Source: Jaapia argillacea MUCL 33604
Lineage: Eukaryota > Basidiomycota > Agaricomycetes > Jaapiales > Jaapiaceae
Direction: 5' to 3'
Length of the DNA: 64,000 bases
Assembly: GCA_000697665.1 (NCBI GenBank)
Contig: KL197714.1
Span: 234,444 to 298,443, forward strand
A program made the translations under genes and the position numbers. Shown here in pieces: positions 1-10,778 of this stretch (position 1 is the stretch's first letter; each line of letters opens with the position of its first letter). The notes beneath the pieces are model-generated. The model was not told where the DNA came from. It saw nothing but the letters and a program-made list of their open reading frames with translations, and ran no database searches.

Positions 1-2
1 CT

Positions 3-443
3 CTCTATCCTTCAGACTCTGGGGTCATGCGGACTTCCATCCCTCCCCCCTCGCCAAAGCGGTTCGCGTTGGCTCGGATAAAGGGTGATGTACACCTCGT
101 ACAAGGTATGCCTCTTGCCAATGTCGAAAGTCCCCGGGTGTGGCTCACACGACCATTAGTTTCCCAGCACCTTGCTGGCACAACAGCATTTGCGTTGTCC
201 GTCGTTGATGTCAATATCTTCCGACACGAATTCACCACGATCTTCCGCTACTCTCATCACGATACGATACACCCAGCGGACATTCAGATCATCGAGACAG
301 TCGACGACTCTCACGTCCTGTATGAGGAGGAGAATGGGACGGCGTTTTTGGCGAGGGGGGTGATAGAGCGGTTGCAGAAGGTTACACCCAGAATCTCTCC
401 AGTTACCCGTGTCAGCACATCACGGTATCGGCGGCGGGTTTGA
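3..443 (+). CDS. 3' end of an unrecognised gene (partial)
   Basis: An open frame enters from the left edge and runs to a TGA at 441-443. It encodes at least 140 residues: a proline/serine-containing start, a mixed alpha/beta-like stretch, an acidic patch (YEEENGT) and a basic C-terminus (SRYRRRV). I do not recognise the family. A donor-like GTTACA near 380 could mean the last 20 residues are intronic, so the exact C-terminus is uncertain. The reading frame, not similarity, is the only support. The start lies outside the window. The next gene begins about 520 bp downstream on the same strand. Confidence 0.4.
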   Translation, partial: LYPSDSGVMRTSIPPPSPKRFALARIKGDVHLVQGMPLANVESPRVWLTRPLVSQHLAGTTAFALSVVDVNIFRHEFTTIFRYSHHDTIHPADIQIIETVDDSHVLYEEENGTAFLARGVIERLQKVTPRISPVTRVSTSRYRRRV

Positions 444-962
444 GGAGGGGCTGTTCCGGAGATGAGATACGGGTGACGAGACGGTGGAAGCTTTTGTATC
501 GATATGCTAGAGTTCGAGGCTAACTTACTACATCAGATTAGTTGTATCATTATGCTGTATCATCTACCTTTGCTTCCATTCCATGTTGACCATGGCCAGA
601 GATTCATGTAGCCAGACACCTAATTGGTTCCATCATGACTCACGCTGAGCGCTCGGCAGTAACAAAACAGATGACAATCACTGGCATCATCGAATTCGTT
701 GCCATCAGCGTTTCGAAACCTCAAGCCTATAAGGCTCACCAGCTTTTGCTCGTTCGCTTGCAAGGGATTGATAAGAAAGGTTCGGTACAGACTGCTGTAG
801 GCCGCTGATGACTGGTCAACCGGTCACAACCGTGCCTCAGACTGACTCGAAACGTCCACGTGGAGGATTTATCCCTTTTCCACACTGGCTCTGATGGATG
901 ACTTCACCCACAACAGCTCTGCTGGATCTCAACTGATCTCTCAGTGAACTCGCACATCAGAG
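444..962. other. Intergenic region upstream of LTN1
   Basis: About 520 bp with no convincing ORF. It presumably holds the terminator of the left-edge gene and the promoter of the listerin gene. I see no TATA box close to the ATG at 963, and no repeats. Confidence 0.5.
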
Positions 963-3900
963 ATGGTGAAAGGGCAAAAGTCTTCAGCGTCGTCCGGGAC
1001 ACGCAAGAAGCACGCTCGAAAAGCTGGCGGACCCCAGCAAGAACCCCCTCCTCCGAAGGAAAAGAAAGCGAAAGGAAAAGATAAGGGCAAGAACAAGGAG
1101 CCTAGGAAGAAGGTGTATATTCCTCCAGTCAAGCCAGCGCCTATCCAGCCCGATCCTTTGGAAACCCTCGGCCTTGCGAGCCAACTCCCACCAGAGTTGC
1201 TGATCATTTTGAGGAGTTTACGGAAGAAGGATGCTGTTACGAAAACCAAAGCTTTGGAGGAGCTTCAGTTTGCGTGGGTTGACCGAGCCGGGAAGGAGGG
1301 CGATGATAGCATTACCTTGCCTGCATTGAAGCTTATGCTACCTGTGTGGGTGAGCATTGCTTTTAGTGCGGTCGTCATTGTCGTGTGGTAGTTGACTGCT
1401 ATCAAAGATCCATCATCTCCCCTCCCTTTTTCTCAATCCCTCCCGTCGAATACGTCTATTGACAGGAGGTCTACACTACTCAATTCTTCGACTATCGTCC
1501 GTACGAGACGATGCCTTCACGTTCCTTCGAGAATTTGCCACTTCAGACCAATTGGAATCAGTCCTCGGTAGTTGGTGTATGGCCGCACACGATATTGATC
1601 GCCAGGTTTCGTTGTATGCCTCGAAGTCATGGGGAGAATTTGTCTCAGTCTTGCCTGCCCCTCACAAACTAGAACTTGATCGGGCTCTCCTTTCGCCGCT
1701 CGTTTCCTTCCTGCAGAAAACGGTCCTCGACCCGGAAGGCATCTATCTCTCTGTGAATCCACCCCAGCCCGTGGTCTCTCCACCTCAAACCAAGAAGGGT
1801 GGTGGGAAGCAGACACCGACAACGCAATCGAGGAGAAGGGAATTTGAAGAAACTCCACGAGAGGCTCCTGGGGAAGACGAGGAGAAGATACAGGATCGGA
1901 AGGCAAGGCTGAGGATTGGTGCCTTAGGGGCGGTCAAATGGCTAATAGGTAGTCTGACGTAGCCTTCTGCATTCCGTACTCTCAATCACTCATAAGTTTC
2001 ATTGCGCAGACGCCCTTTCGACAGGCGAGGGCAACTCCATCACAGACATTAAGGACTTATTGTCCAACCCAGCCACCTGGTCGTCACTCTACCACGCCCA
2101 CACTCCACCTTTCGTCGAGTTAGAAGGCTTCGGATATGACCAACCTGCTGTGCGCAGGGTTGCTTGGCTGTTGCTGCAAGGATTACTGAAGAATTACAAA
2201 GGTTGTGAATATGGGGTTACTGTGTTTCTATCCTCGTCTCGCTTACATATATTCACAGATAATATGGAGCCATTCCTGCCAGTCCTGAGTTCTGCGGTGC
2301 TGAGATCGGCTTGGGTAGAACCCGATGCTTCAGTTAGGGATGCAATGTGGTCGCCTCTCTTAACTTTCCTTACAGGTTCGTCTTCTTCACTTCGTACTTG
2401 GCAATGCTTCATTGCCCTGCGTTAGCGTTTCCCCGGTCGTGGGAGATCGAAGGGCAGGATATTTCCGGTAAAGATGAGAAGGAGGTTGACTCAGAGGAAA
2501 GCGGATCTGACGAGGATGAAGAGCCTCAGGAACCGCCAAAAGCGTCGACTGGTCCGTCAGGTGGACGAGAAAGTTACAGAGAGTTTCTTCAATTCTTGGA
2601 ACTGGGCTGTTCAGGTTCTCCTTTGCAGGGCTATCCCACCGTATTGGTGATTTTGTCGACAATCCCATCATCTGTATGTCTCGTTCGTCCATCCCTCTGT
2701 TTCCTTGATATTGAATTTATCTTAGGTCCTCAAATCTTCCACATCCGATTTTAGTGATCTGTTCACTTCGTTCTGGGCAGCGATTGACGGCCGGGCTCTC
2801 AGCTCTCTGGACAAGCTCGCAGCCTCAGCGGCTTTCCTGTCGTCCTTGTTGGAATCGCTTGTTTTCCTGGTCAAACGACTTCGAAATGACGTGTCTCTGG
2901 GTGGCAAGGAAAATGACGGGATTGGACTAGTTCGAGGGCAGTTTGCTCGAGTCGGCGAAGACTTGACGGCAGGTAGATTACAGCTTCATGAGAGCGTTGC
3001 TGGGAGGGTGTTGGCGAAGCATCTGACAATTCTGGAGCAGATCAGTCCAGGTAGGGCTTTTTCCCCTTCGTTTTTTTCCCTGTTGATCCAATGAGATGCA
3101 GATCTACTCGTCGCTGCCTGGGACCCATTAGGCCTGGCGATCAAGAGCGGTGAGGAACAAAAAGCTTCTGCAAACGTTCTTCGCCTCCTTGGTGCACTCG
3201 ATGAAAGTTTGGAATCCAGCAGTGGAGCGAAACAAGCGTGTCGGTCATTGATTCAGGATATCGCGGCCTCTGCGACGGCGCTGTGTGGAAGTACCCTGCA
3301 AGATACGGAGGTGGATGGCGTCACGAAGTCGTCCCGACTGCAAATTCTAGTGAACGTTCTAGATGCCTTCAGTGACATTCTATTCATGAACGAACAGTCA
3401 TCCACTGTTCGTACTCTCTCTTCGTCAATTCACTAGTCTCTCACATGTTACGATGACAGGCTGTCGATACCATCGTGGGAAACAACACTCCCAGTTTGAT
3501 GACCCACTCACCCCAATTGATCCTCTCTTATCTGAAGCACCGAAAGAGTGAGACGAAGTGCCATCAATTATGGGTGTCGGTTCTGGCATCTGTTGCTGCA
3601 GTCCCCGCAACAGCAACCACCCGGTTGGCCCCGTTCTTAGAGGCAGCCCAAAACGGTGCTCTCTCTGAACAGCTAAAGCCGAGAGACGACGAGCTGGATA
3701 ACCTGGTTAGTAGATTGCTTGGGGATGCGCTAGAAGGCTCTGCAGATGCAGCATCTGTTGTTCGTCGATTGTTCAAGACTCCAGGTGATCATAGTCCTTC
3801 TTCAACCTATCGCGTCGATCCTAACTCATTGTTATAGACCATTTCCTCTCCAACGAGTCGATGGAGGCCCTTGTAGGGAGTCTGATCTCTGCATTCAATC

Positions 3901-6900
3901 TAGGGTTCGAGCAGATTTTACGTGACGCGGATACCTCTACAAAGTCATTTGAAGCTCCCATTGAGTTGCTCGCGGTGGCTCTGGAGACTCGCCCCGGGAT
4001 TATGTCTTCGCCTCCTCTCGCCGTCACCCTACTCCCAGATGTCTTCCTTTTCGCCTACCTGCTACCGAAAATCGCGCTTGGACAAGACGTCGGCACCTTC
4101 AAGACCGCACAGCGCATCTGGTCGTCCTGGGTTGCTATGACCTCGCGGACCTCGCGTTTAGACGTCCTTGCGGTTATCAAAGAAAAGCTTCACGACCTTC
4201 TCCTTGATATCCAGGTTCGACCGTTGTGAGTCTCCCTTCAGCTGAGCGTCTGATGGAATCTGACGACCCATCACTAGACCGGATCACATCCTCCAACTGT
4301 TATCGGAGGAGCCGCACGGCGTCCATCTCAACTTCCTCAAAGACGTCATTCCCTCTCATAAACGACTTAGTGCCATGCTCGAATCGTTGCCTTCGGACCC
4401 AATTGACCCTAGCTTGACGGTGCTGGATCCCTTGGTCCCACCTCCATCTGTTTTCAACAGCCGACGTGTCTTCGATCAGCATTTCGATTCTGCGGGCTAT
4501 TCTGGTTATGCACGAGTAATATATGCTCTCCTCCAGTTCATTATGAAGCATCGACAAGGGGCTCGGGAGAACACATGGGCGCTGCTCCATCTACTCGCGT
4601 TGGCGACCTATGCGCAGGATTTTTTGAAAGTGCCTTCCGGACGAAGCGCTGTCTTTTCGAAATCCATATCCAAGTCAAATCTCGAGGATATTATATCCAA
4701 AGTTCACCAAGTGGCCACATATTTGCTTTCGTCACCCAGCGAGAGCCAATGGCACTTAAACGTCATACAATCCGTCGACCAAGAGACAAATAATCCGACG
4801 TTGGACTACACGGGTCGTTTTCTTGCCGACCTGATCAAGTTATCAAAGAAGACTGATACGATACGGGATTGCCGCATATTATCTTCCGTGTTGCAGCCCG
4901 TCCTCAGCGCTGCTGGTAAGGATGATGCTGATCAGTGGATGCTTTTGGCACGCCGGTTGGAAAAGACAGGTTTGCTTTCGTAATTGTGAACTATCATGTC
5001 TATATCTCATCTTCTATCGCATTATCAGCACCGGAGACTTCGTTGGCCATTGTCTTTTCCATTACGCAGTTTGGCCCCGAGCCCCCTCGGCTGGACCGGT
5101 ATAGGAATGAACTGGCGGCGGGGATGCTTGCAGTGCCACCTTCCAAGGCCAATTCAGAGGGATTATCTCTTCTGAGAAAGCTAGCCGCGACGGCCCCGGA
5201 CCCGGAGTCGGATGTTGTCTTCCTATCGCAGCAGAGAGCCATCAATCTGATCAAAGCCTGTCAGCAATGGATATCTTCTGACGAAGACATTGACGAGGAG
5301 GTAGAAAGTGCCATGACTTTAATCTTCTCACCTCTCCTGCCGATTTTGCAGAATGTTCCTGGTGGGCACTGGGATTTCATCTTCGACGTTTTGGAGAACA
5401 ACCTTGAGGTAAAGTGATTCCTTAACCCAGCCCACGGTAACTTATCAGTGCATGGGAAATAGAACGGCTCTTTTGAAGATGTCTCGACCTTGGTGGTCTT
5501 GACAAGAACCTTGCGGGTCGTCATCGGTGTTCAGGACTTGGTTTCCACGAATAAGGGGTTACGTGCCACTTGGCAAGATAGGGAGCCCTCTGTCCTTAGT
5601 CTCATCAGGAATCTTCTCGCGACTAAACAAGGTATGTGCGTTGTAACGTTCGTACGGCTGGGTCTCAACATACTTGTAGCTGGTGCCATTGGCGTCTCGG
5701 CACCGTCATCGATTTGCGTCGAGCAAGCACTCTCTGCTATCCAGGATATGCCTGGTGCTCTCATGGACCAGGACACACTCTCATCCGTATGTCGTCTCCT
5801 TGCATGTTCTCCCGATTCTGAACCCAATTGTTTGCAGATGTGTCACCTTCTGGTCGATCGGTCAGTCGACGCCCAAAAGATGGCGTATCACTTACTTCAC
5901 GAAGCTGCAAAAAAGCGGACAGAGTACCTCGTCATCGAGGCGGGCGTCGATGGCGATACAACTGTGCATTGTCAGCTTCCTGGAGAACTCCTTGAGATTT
6001 TACAACGCACCTTGAACCAAGAAGACCTATCAGACTCTGACAACAATGTACGTTGATTTGTGTCGCTGTGTATCACATTCTGACGTCATTTTAGGCATCG
6101 TTTGGGTATCTACTCGGGTGGATGATCACGTTCGATCTGTTCACTGATGCGGTATGGAGTTCACCTTACGCTCATGGACTACAATTGATTTCGACACCTG
6201 CAGTCGTTTCGCGTCAAATCAGGATACATTGAACAGCTGAGAGATCTGGACATCATTGCTTCCCATTTTCTGCCCAGCATCTTCGAGATCCTGGGTTTGT
6301 ACGGAAGCGCACGGGCGGCCCTCAAGCTGGATATTTGGGGTGTTGACGAGTTTCACATTCCTTGTGAGATGATGGTCCCATTGAAGCAAACATCAATCCG
6401 CTAACTTCTGAACTGCAGTCTACGATCCTGATTCCTCAGTCAGCCTTCAGTTGCTCGCCGCTCACCTCTACTATCGAGCTCTCTTGGTGGTGCCATCCCT
6501 CATTCGATCGTGGCTGCAAGATTGCAAAGACCGCACTCTTCAATCGACGGTCACCAACTACACCTCTCAGCACTTCTCCCCAGTCATAATAAGGACGGAA
6601 CTCACTCAGGTTGTTTCTCCCGAATCGGAGGAACTCCTTGCACATGAAAACTTGACAGTCAAGGTGGCGAACAACGTCAGCGAGGTTACAGCTTCATTTG
6701 CGGTGGATGAACATCAGCTTGAAATTACTATAAAGCTGCCTAGTGATTGGCCCCTTCATCGGGTCGAAGTAAGGGACTCGAAGAGAGTTGGTGTCGAAGA
6801 AAATCGCTGGAGAGCTTGGGTCCTTGGGGTCCACCAAATCATGTGGTCTCAAGTACGTTTCTCCATGTTGGTTTGGGTACTTTGTTGAATGTGTTTCTTT

Positions 6901-7243
6901 AGAGCGGTACCATCGTCGACGGCCTGAATTTGTTCAAGAAGAACGTCAGCCTTCACTTCGAGGGACAGGTCGAGTGCGCAATATGCTATTCGTAAGTTGT
7001 GAACATTTAGCCGTTATCTCTTGTTGAATTACGCCCCCGTATACAGGATCATCAGTCCGTTGGACGACAGCCTTCCAAAGAAGCCATGCCGAACCTGCAA
7101 GAATCGATTCCATGCTGCATGTTTGTACAAAGTGAGCCTTGTCCTTTCATGTTGCATCCCTGCCACGACGTTCACGCCCTTCTTAGTGGTTCAACTCAAG
7201 CCATTCCTCGACTTGTCCTTTGTGTCGCTCCGATATTTTCTAG
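963..7243 (+). CDS. LTN1: Listerin, E3 ubiquitin ligase of ribosome-associated quality control
   Basis: This is a large multi-exon gene. The N-terminus is basic and Lys-rich (MVKGQKSSASSG), followed by the listerin-type LASQLPPELLIILRSLRKKD segment and a long series of HEAT-like helical exons. The C-terminus is a RING with ligand pairs CAIC, CRTC, HAAC and CPLC. The last exon starts at 7187 after a TTAG acceptor and reads WFNSSHSSTCPLCRSDIF before the TAG at 7241-7243. It is separated from the HAACLYK exon by an intron at about 7132-7186. Family knowledge: listerin binds stalled 60S subunits and ubiquitinates nascent chains in the cytosol. At about 1.7-1.8 thousand residues the size fits. The start ATG at 963 is the first in frame with the conserved N-terminus. 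Individual exon edges in the middle were not all resolved. Confidence 0.9.
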
Positions 7244-7939
7244 ATGTGCAAGTAAATTATTCCATCGGACTACCTCCTGTACTGGATCGTTATGGTTCAA
7301 TAGTGCTTCTTCGAATCGAAGGGCAGTGCTCGGCCGCATGTATTCAACACCGAACTTCCCACACGACCACAGTAATTTCGCAAAGGGACAGATTGGAGAC
7401 GTGTCGGACCAGCGTCGTCCATCAACGAGTGGGCAGGGTTGAGATCTGAGGCCTGAGGCCTGATGATGTACTGGTGTCAGAGTCGATGCGTCTCATATGG
7501 ATGCACGGAGATCAAATGTTGACGGCGACGGGGAACAACAGACCGTAGGCCTGGGGTGCCAAATGTTGGAGAAACGCCAGCACGAGGTGGCTCCAATGAC
7601 ATGTTGTTGGCTGCTGGGGGGGACTCAGTGGTGGAATATTACTGTGGAACCAAGGGAGGTCGGTCAAGATGAAACAAAAACGAATCGCCAGACCGCGTCC
7701 GTCATCATTGCAGTATATCCATGACCAAACTATGACTTGAGAAACTCAGCCAATAGTGATCTAATAAAATGCTTGCGACATCGTCAATTGCTGCAGCTTT
7801 GCAAGAACTCAGCGCACTCGCAGGCCCATGCAATGTGCGAGGAAAGAAGTCGTGGGAAATCACGCCACCCCAGGACAAACAAGGCAAGCACATTGTCCGT
7901 CAAAGGAGGGGACTTGGGCGCCTGTTGGTGCTATAAGTA
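7244..7939. other. Intergenic region between LTN1 and the MITE-like element
   Basis: No supported gene. Two ORFs that run from LTN1 into this stretch (ending 7442 and 7449) are read-through of the last LTN1 intron and 3' flank. The right end (7916-7937) carries a GGGCGCCT box and a TATA-like CTATAAG, which appear to belong to the decayed Ifi-6-16 gene beyond the inserted element. Confidence 0.5.
7916..7937 (+). promoter_or_regulatory. Core promoter of the 8.6-kb Ifi-6-16 gene, split by the insertion
   Basis: GGGCGCCT at 7916-7923 is followed by CTATAAG at 7931-7937, directly beside the element's TA target site. The same GGGCGCCTAT box lies upstream of the Ifi gene at 23488 (GGGCGCCTATAATAAGC, minus strand) and at about 10189 (GGGCGCCTATATGAGC). 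Removing the element would put this box about 50 bp before the ATG at 8612, similar to the 60-80 bp spacing in the other copies. Confidence 0.45.
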
Positions 7940-7966
7940 CTGTATAGGAGTGTTCTGTAGCAACCG
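7940..7966 (+). repeat. Left terminal inverted repeat (27 bp)
   Basis: It is an exact reverse complement of 8563-8589 and defines the left end of the element next to a TA dinucleotide. Confidence 0.9.
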
Positions 7967-8562
7967 ACTCCAGGGTGTGACACCCGAAATCCATTCTATG
8001 GTAGCAACCGAGGTCCTGTTAGGCGTGACCAGTGGGCGAAAACACAACGGCCACCCTGTGACATCATTCGGAACTGGACATGGATGTGGCTACAATGTGT
8101 GGTGTGTGGTCAGTTTATCAGACCATATATGCCTTGGACTGCAATGTAGGCCACCAGATGGCAAATGTATGCAAAATGGAGATACAAGTAAGTACGGAGT
8201 GGATTGCAGGAAAAACACAGTAAAAATCATCTCCGCATCCATTCAAACTGACCATCTCTGGCGAGTCTCCAATGTTCCTTCGAGATCAAGGCTGTAGTTG
8301 ATGTTGTTGCCCTGGGTGCTGACGAAGGCTGGGAGTGTCGAAAATGCTCTTCCAGTCATTGGTTCGATGAATAGTCTCATCACTGGCTGGGGCGCAGAGC
8401 ACAGTATATGGTTCTACAGGGATATGGGAAGCCAATAGGGGAGGAGTCTGAGCACAGCGGAAAGTGTGACCAAAAACATTCATTTCATGTTAGCAACTAA
8501 AGCCTTGTGAGTCGTGACTGCTGGGCAAATAGGCAACGCAACCGACCCCCTGTGATGCGTGA

Positions 8563-8589
8563 CGGTTGCTACAGAACACTCCTATACAG
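8563..8589 (-). repeat. Right terminal inverted repeat (27 bp)
   Basis: It is an exact reverse complement of 7940-7966, followed by TA at 8590-8591. Confidence 0.9.
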
Positions 8590-8611
8590 TATACGGTCGT
8601 CAGCCCACACA

Positions 8612-9701
8612 ATGAATCGAATCCCTTCAGCTTCACCAAGGTTGCTTTCTCCAAGGCCATCTTCATCGCCCACGATCCCCGAAATCACCAACTTCTTCAC
8701 CCGTTCCATACATTACCCACATCCCTACTGCTAGTAGGTGCCTCCCTTTCCGATCTCATGAAGGTCTCGGAAAACCCCCTTGAGGGCGTCCATAAGTATG
8801 TACACCAGTCGTCCTACCCTCACTAGCTGACTCACATCGATCTAGGATCATCTCCAGCCTTCAAAAGAAGGCCTTGGAGACTTCCACGGAGGACATCGCT
8901 GGGCAAGGACATCCATCATCCCAATCTGAGTCTTACACACTAATTTGCATCATTCTAGGACTGTTTCCAATCTCCTGAAAAAGGTGCCGAATACTCAGCC
9001 TGAAGCTGTTCCCAGGTTTATTTCCCCATCATCGTGCCCGTATGGTTTTAACGATCTAGCTTTAGGACCATTGCTGGTCTTCGAAGGGGGATCTTTGGGG
9101 TCCGTTCCGCGGCTGTAGCTCCGTGCGTTCTCGAACGATTCTACCCATTCCTATGCCTATTGAACGACATGCCTCTAGGTCCTTTTCTCACCTTCAGAAG
9201 CAAGCCTCGGAGATTCACTCTGAGGGCGTCCTTCGGTACGCCATTCAAGTATTTCACTTGGTGTTCCTGATTTCGATGAAAATAGTAGTGTTTTGACCAG
9301 TCGCAACGCGCGGATCGTCGGGGCGGGAGTTGCTGGCGTGGCTCTCGCTCCCGTTGTTGTTCCACCTTTTCTTGGATTGTTTGGATTCTCATCCCATGGA
9401 CTTGTTGCAGGTGACGCCTATCTCAACTTACCTGTGTGGACAGTATCTCATCTCCTTTACCCTGTCTACAGGAACCTTCGCAACGGCCATACATTCCACC
9501 ATTGGGAACGTAGCTGCTGGTTCACCTTTTGCTGTATGCCAGAGTGTGGCAGCTGGTGGGGCGTTGCCAGCTAGTATGTCTCTCGCCACCGGTGCCGCTA
9601 CCGCTGGTATATATGCTGCAGCTAGGAGTCTACGTGGCCCGCTATCAAAGCACTTGAATCTGCGGGCGCGTTTATCACGGGCAAGCAAAGTCTCTATATA
9701 A
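8612..9701 (+). pseudogene. Decaying Ifi-6-16 (ISG12-like) gene with five repeat-coding exons
   Basis: Repeat exons: 8738-8795 (SDLMKVSENPLEGVHK), then four of exactly 57 bp (8846-8902, 8959-9015, 9066-9122, 9179-9235). They are followed by Ifi-domain exons 9289-9410 (122 bp) and from 9472. The domain shows GAGVAGVALAPVVVPP and IGNVAAGSPFAVCQSVAAGG. It is the counterpart, in opposite orientation, of the gene at 23895-25236. Exon 9472-9680 is 209 bp against 210 bp there. This one-base loss diverts the frame to a TAA at 9701, and the former last exon (about 9747-9885) now holds stops. The start ATG at 8612 and a 35-bp first intron (8703-8737) are guesses. The MITE-like element lies 22 bp upstream. 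It may still express a shortened protein of about 242 residues. The introns after 8902 and 9680 would start with GC. Confidence 0.65.
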
Positions 9702-9739
9702 TTTCAAAACTTGCTACCGCCCTCGATTGACATATATCC

Positions 9740-10053
9740 AGTCGTAGGTACCATCACCAACGACTTGCCGGCTCTTGTCGGTAACCACTGTTGACCGCTC
9801 TCCGGCGATCCCTAAGGGTACGGTGACTGGTGCAGTTCTTCCAGTGGCCGCCTCCCCTGATACCGTCGATGGACAACATACTCGCGTTCTGCCTAAACTG
9901 TAACCTGTGCTTGTTCTGCAGTGTAGTTTCGGTCGGTGCATTTGAAACGCCACTGGCCGGGTCGCAGCGTATCATATTATGGCCCACTTTTTGACTCCGA
10001 GTGTGACATCTTGTCATGAGCTTGCGGCCATGCGAACTCGTGGCAAGCTGTGT
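9740..10053 (+). repeat. 3' flank duplicated in inverted orientation at 23.7-24.06 kb
   Basis: It begins with the degraded last exon of the Ifi gene (ACCATCACCAACGACTTGCC, compare ACCGTCGCCAACGACTTGTC on the minus strand near 24055). It continues through the 3' flank, where segments such as TTCTGCA, GGTCGGTGC, CATTTGAA and CTTGTCATGAGC keep order and spacing with the minus strand of 23740-23900. This shows that the duplication unit covered the gene plus at least 150 bp downstream. Confidence 0.6.
10010..10050 (+). repeat. Imperfect palindromic 3' element, copy 1
   Basis: CTTGTCATGAGC is separated by about 10 bases from GCGAACTCGTGGCAAG, so the two halves can pair. Copies recur at 10437-10473, 22318-22361 and 23740-23780, each downstream of an Ifi-6-16 gene or relic. 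It could form a 3'UTR hairpin. Confidence 0.6.
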
Positions 10054-10184
10054 ACATGCGTGCAATCGGATCTATCAATGTGTCGTGCTGCCGAGCATCT
10101 CAGGCGACAGTCCCAAGGGACGTTGTTTGGTTAGATCTTCTCTACCTTCTTGAAATCCTTTAGGCGCTCCATCGGCGGATTATC

Positions 10185-10431
10185 TGAGGGGGCGCCTATA
10201 TGAGCTCTACGACCACCCACAGACCTTCGCCGGCACTCACACTTCGCGATGTCCTCATGGCTTAAGCCTGAGCGAATCATCGCTGCAGGCGTTTTAACGA
10301 CTATTGGTGTGCCCAGTTTCCAAATGTTCCCGAGGGGTGGTTCCTCTCGTTGCTTACGTTTGGAATTTGATAATGCTCTGAGCGGGTTGGCAGTGGATTG
10401 TATCATACTACAGCTTTTGTCGACTTGGTGA
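10185..10431 (+). pseudogene. Possible relic of another Ifi-6-16 gene
   Basis: A GGGCGCCTATATGAGC box (from about 10188) is followed about 60 bp later by ATG at 10249. A 60-codon frame there contains KPERIIAAGVLTTIGVP, which resembles KAQIIAAGIFGLVLAP of the gene at 22475-23488. The DNA shares AATCATCGCTGCAGG exactly. No downstream Ifi exon follows, and a copy of the palindromic 3' element comes next (10437). The promoter-like box, residual motif and 3' element together suggest an internally deleted copy. Support is weak. Confidence 0.3.
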
Positions 10432-10436
10432 GACAG

Positions 10437-10473
10437 CTTGTCATGAGCGCTCGAGCTCGAACGACTGGCAAGC
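10437..10473 (+). repeat. Imperfect palindromic 3' element, copy 2
   Basis: CTTGTCATGAGCGC followed by CGAACGACTGGCAAGC. It is less conserved than copy 1 but has the same arrangement. It follows the relic at 10249-10431. Confidence 0.45.
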
Positions 10474-10778
10474 GAACTTATGACAAGGTGTGTGCAGATG
10501 CCAACCAGATCTGTGAAGGAGTTTATCGTTTTCAGTCCCTCGTTAATATTCCCCTTCAAGTCGTTCCGCGGATTTACAAGAGGAATGGTGGTTAACGCTT
10601 GATTGACTTCGTGAGACTTCGGGTTCCGGGAATAATCAGATTCGTTCCATGCGCGCCTGTTGGGACCCACCTTTTCAAAGGGTTGTATACGTATACTCTT
10701 TGTGTACAATAAGTACAGCCTCTACTGCCCAGCCTTCCAAACCTCTGACATCTCTTGCTTCCATATCGATCGTCAGCC

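Larger units (their letters stand above)
7940..8589. mobile_element. MITE-like non-autonomous DNA transposon, 650 bp, TA target site
   Basis: The ends are perfect 27-bp terminal inverted repeats: CTGTATAGGAGTGTTCTGTA... at 7940-7966 and its exact complement at 8563-8589. Each end is flanked by TA (7938-7939 and 8590-8591). There is no transposase ORF inside. A looser direct repeat related to TAGCAACC...GTGACC...GGGC occurs near both ends (about 8002-8060 and 8489-8560). TA duplication with short inverted ends fits a Tc1/mariner-type MITE, but the superfamily is an inference. The element sits between a TATA-like box and the start codon of an Ifi-6-16 gene. Confidence 0.85.

Noticed and set aside
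7265-7442. Apparent loss of the last two RING cysteines of listerin (WFNSASSNRRAVLG frame)
   Set aside because: It is a chance partial copy of the motif. An intron ending TTAG at 7186 gives the proper last exon WFNSSHSSTCPLCRSDIF with its stop at 7243.
10131-10709. 192-codon minus-strand ORF
   Set aside because: It spans the promoter box, relic and palindromic element of the opposite strand, has no recognisable domain, and its composition looks like antisense of non-coding DNA.
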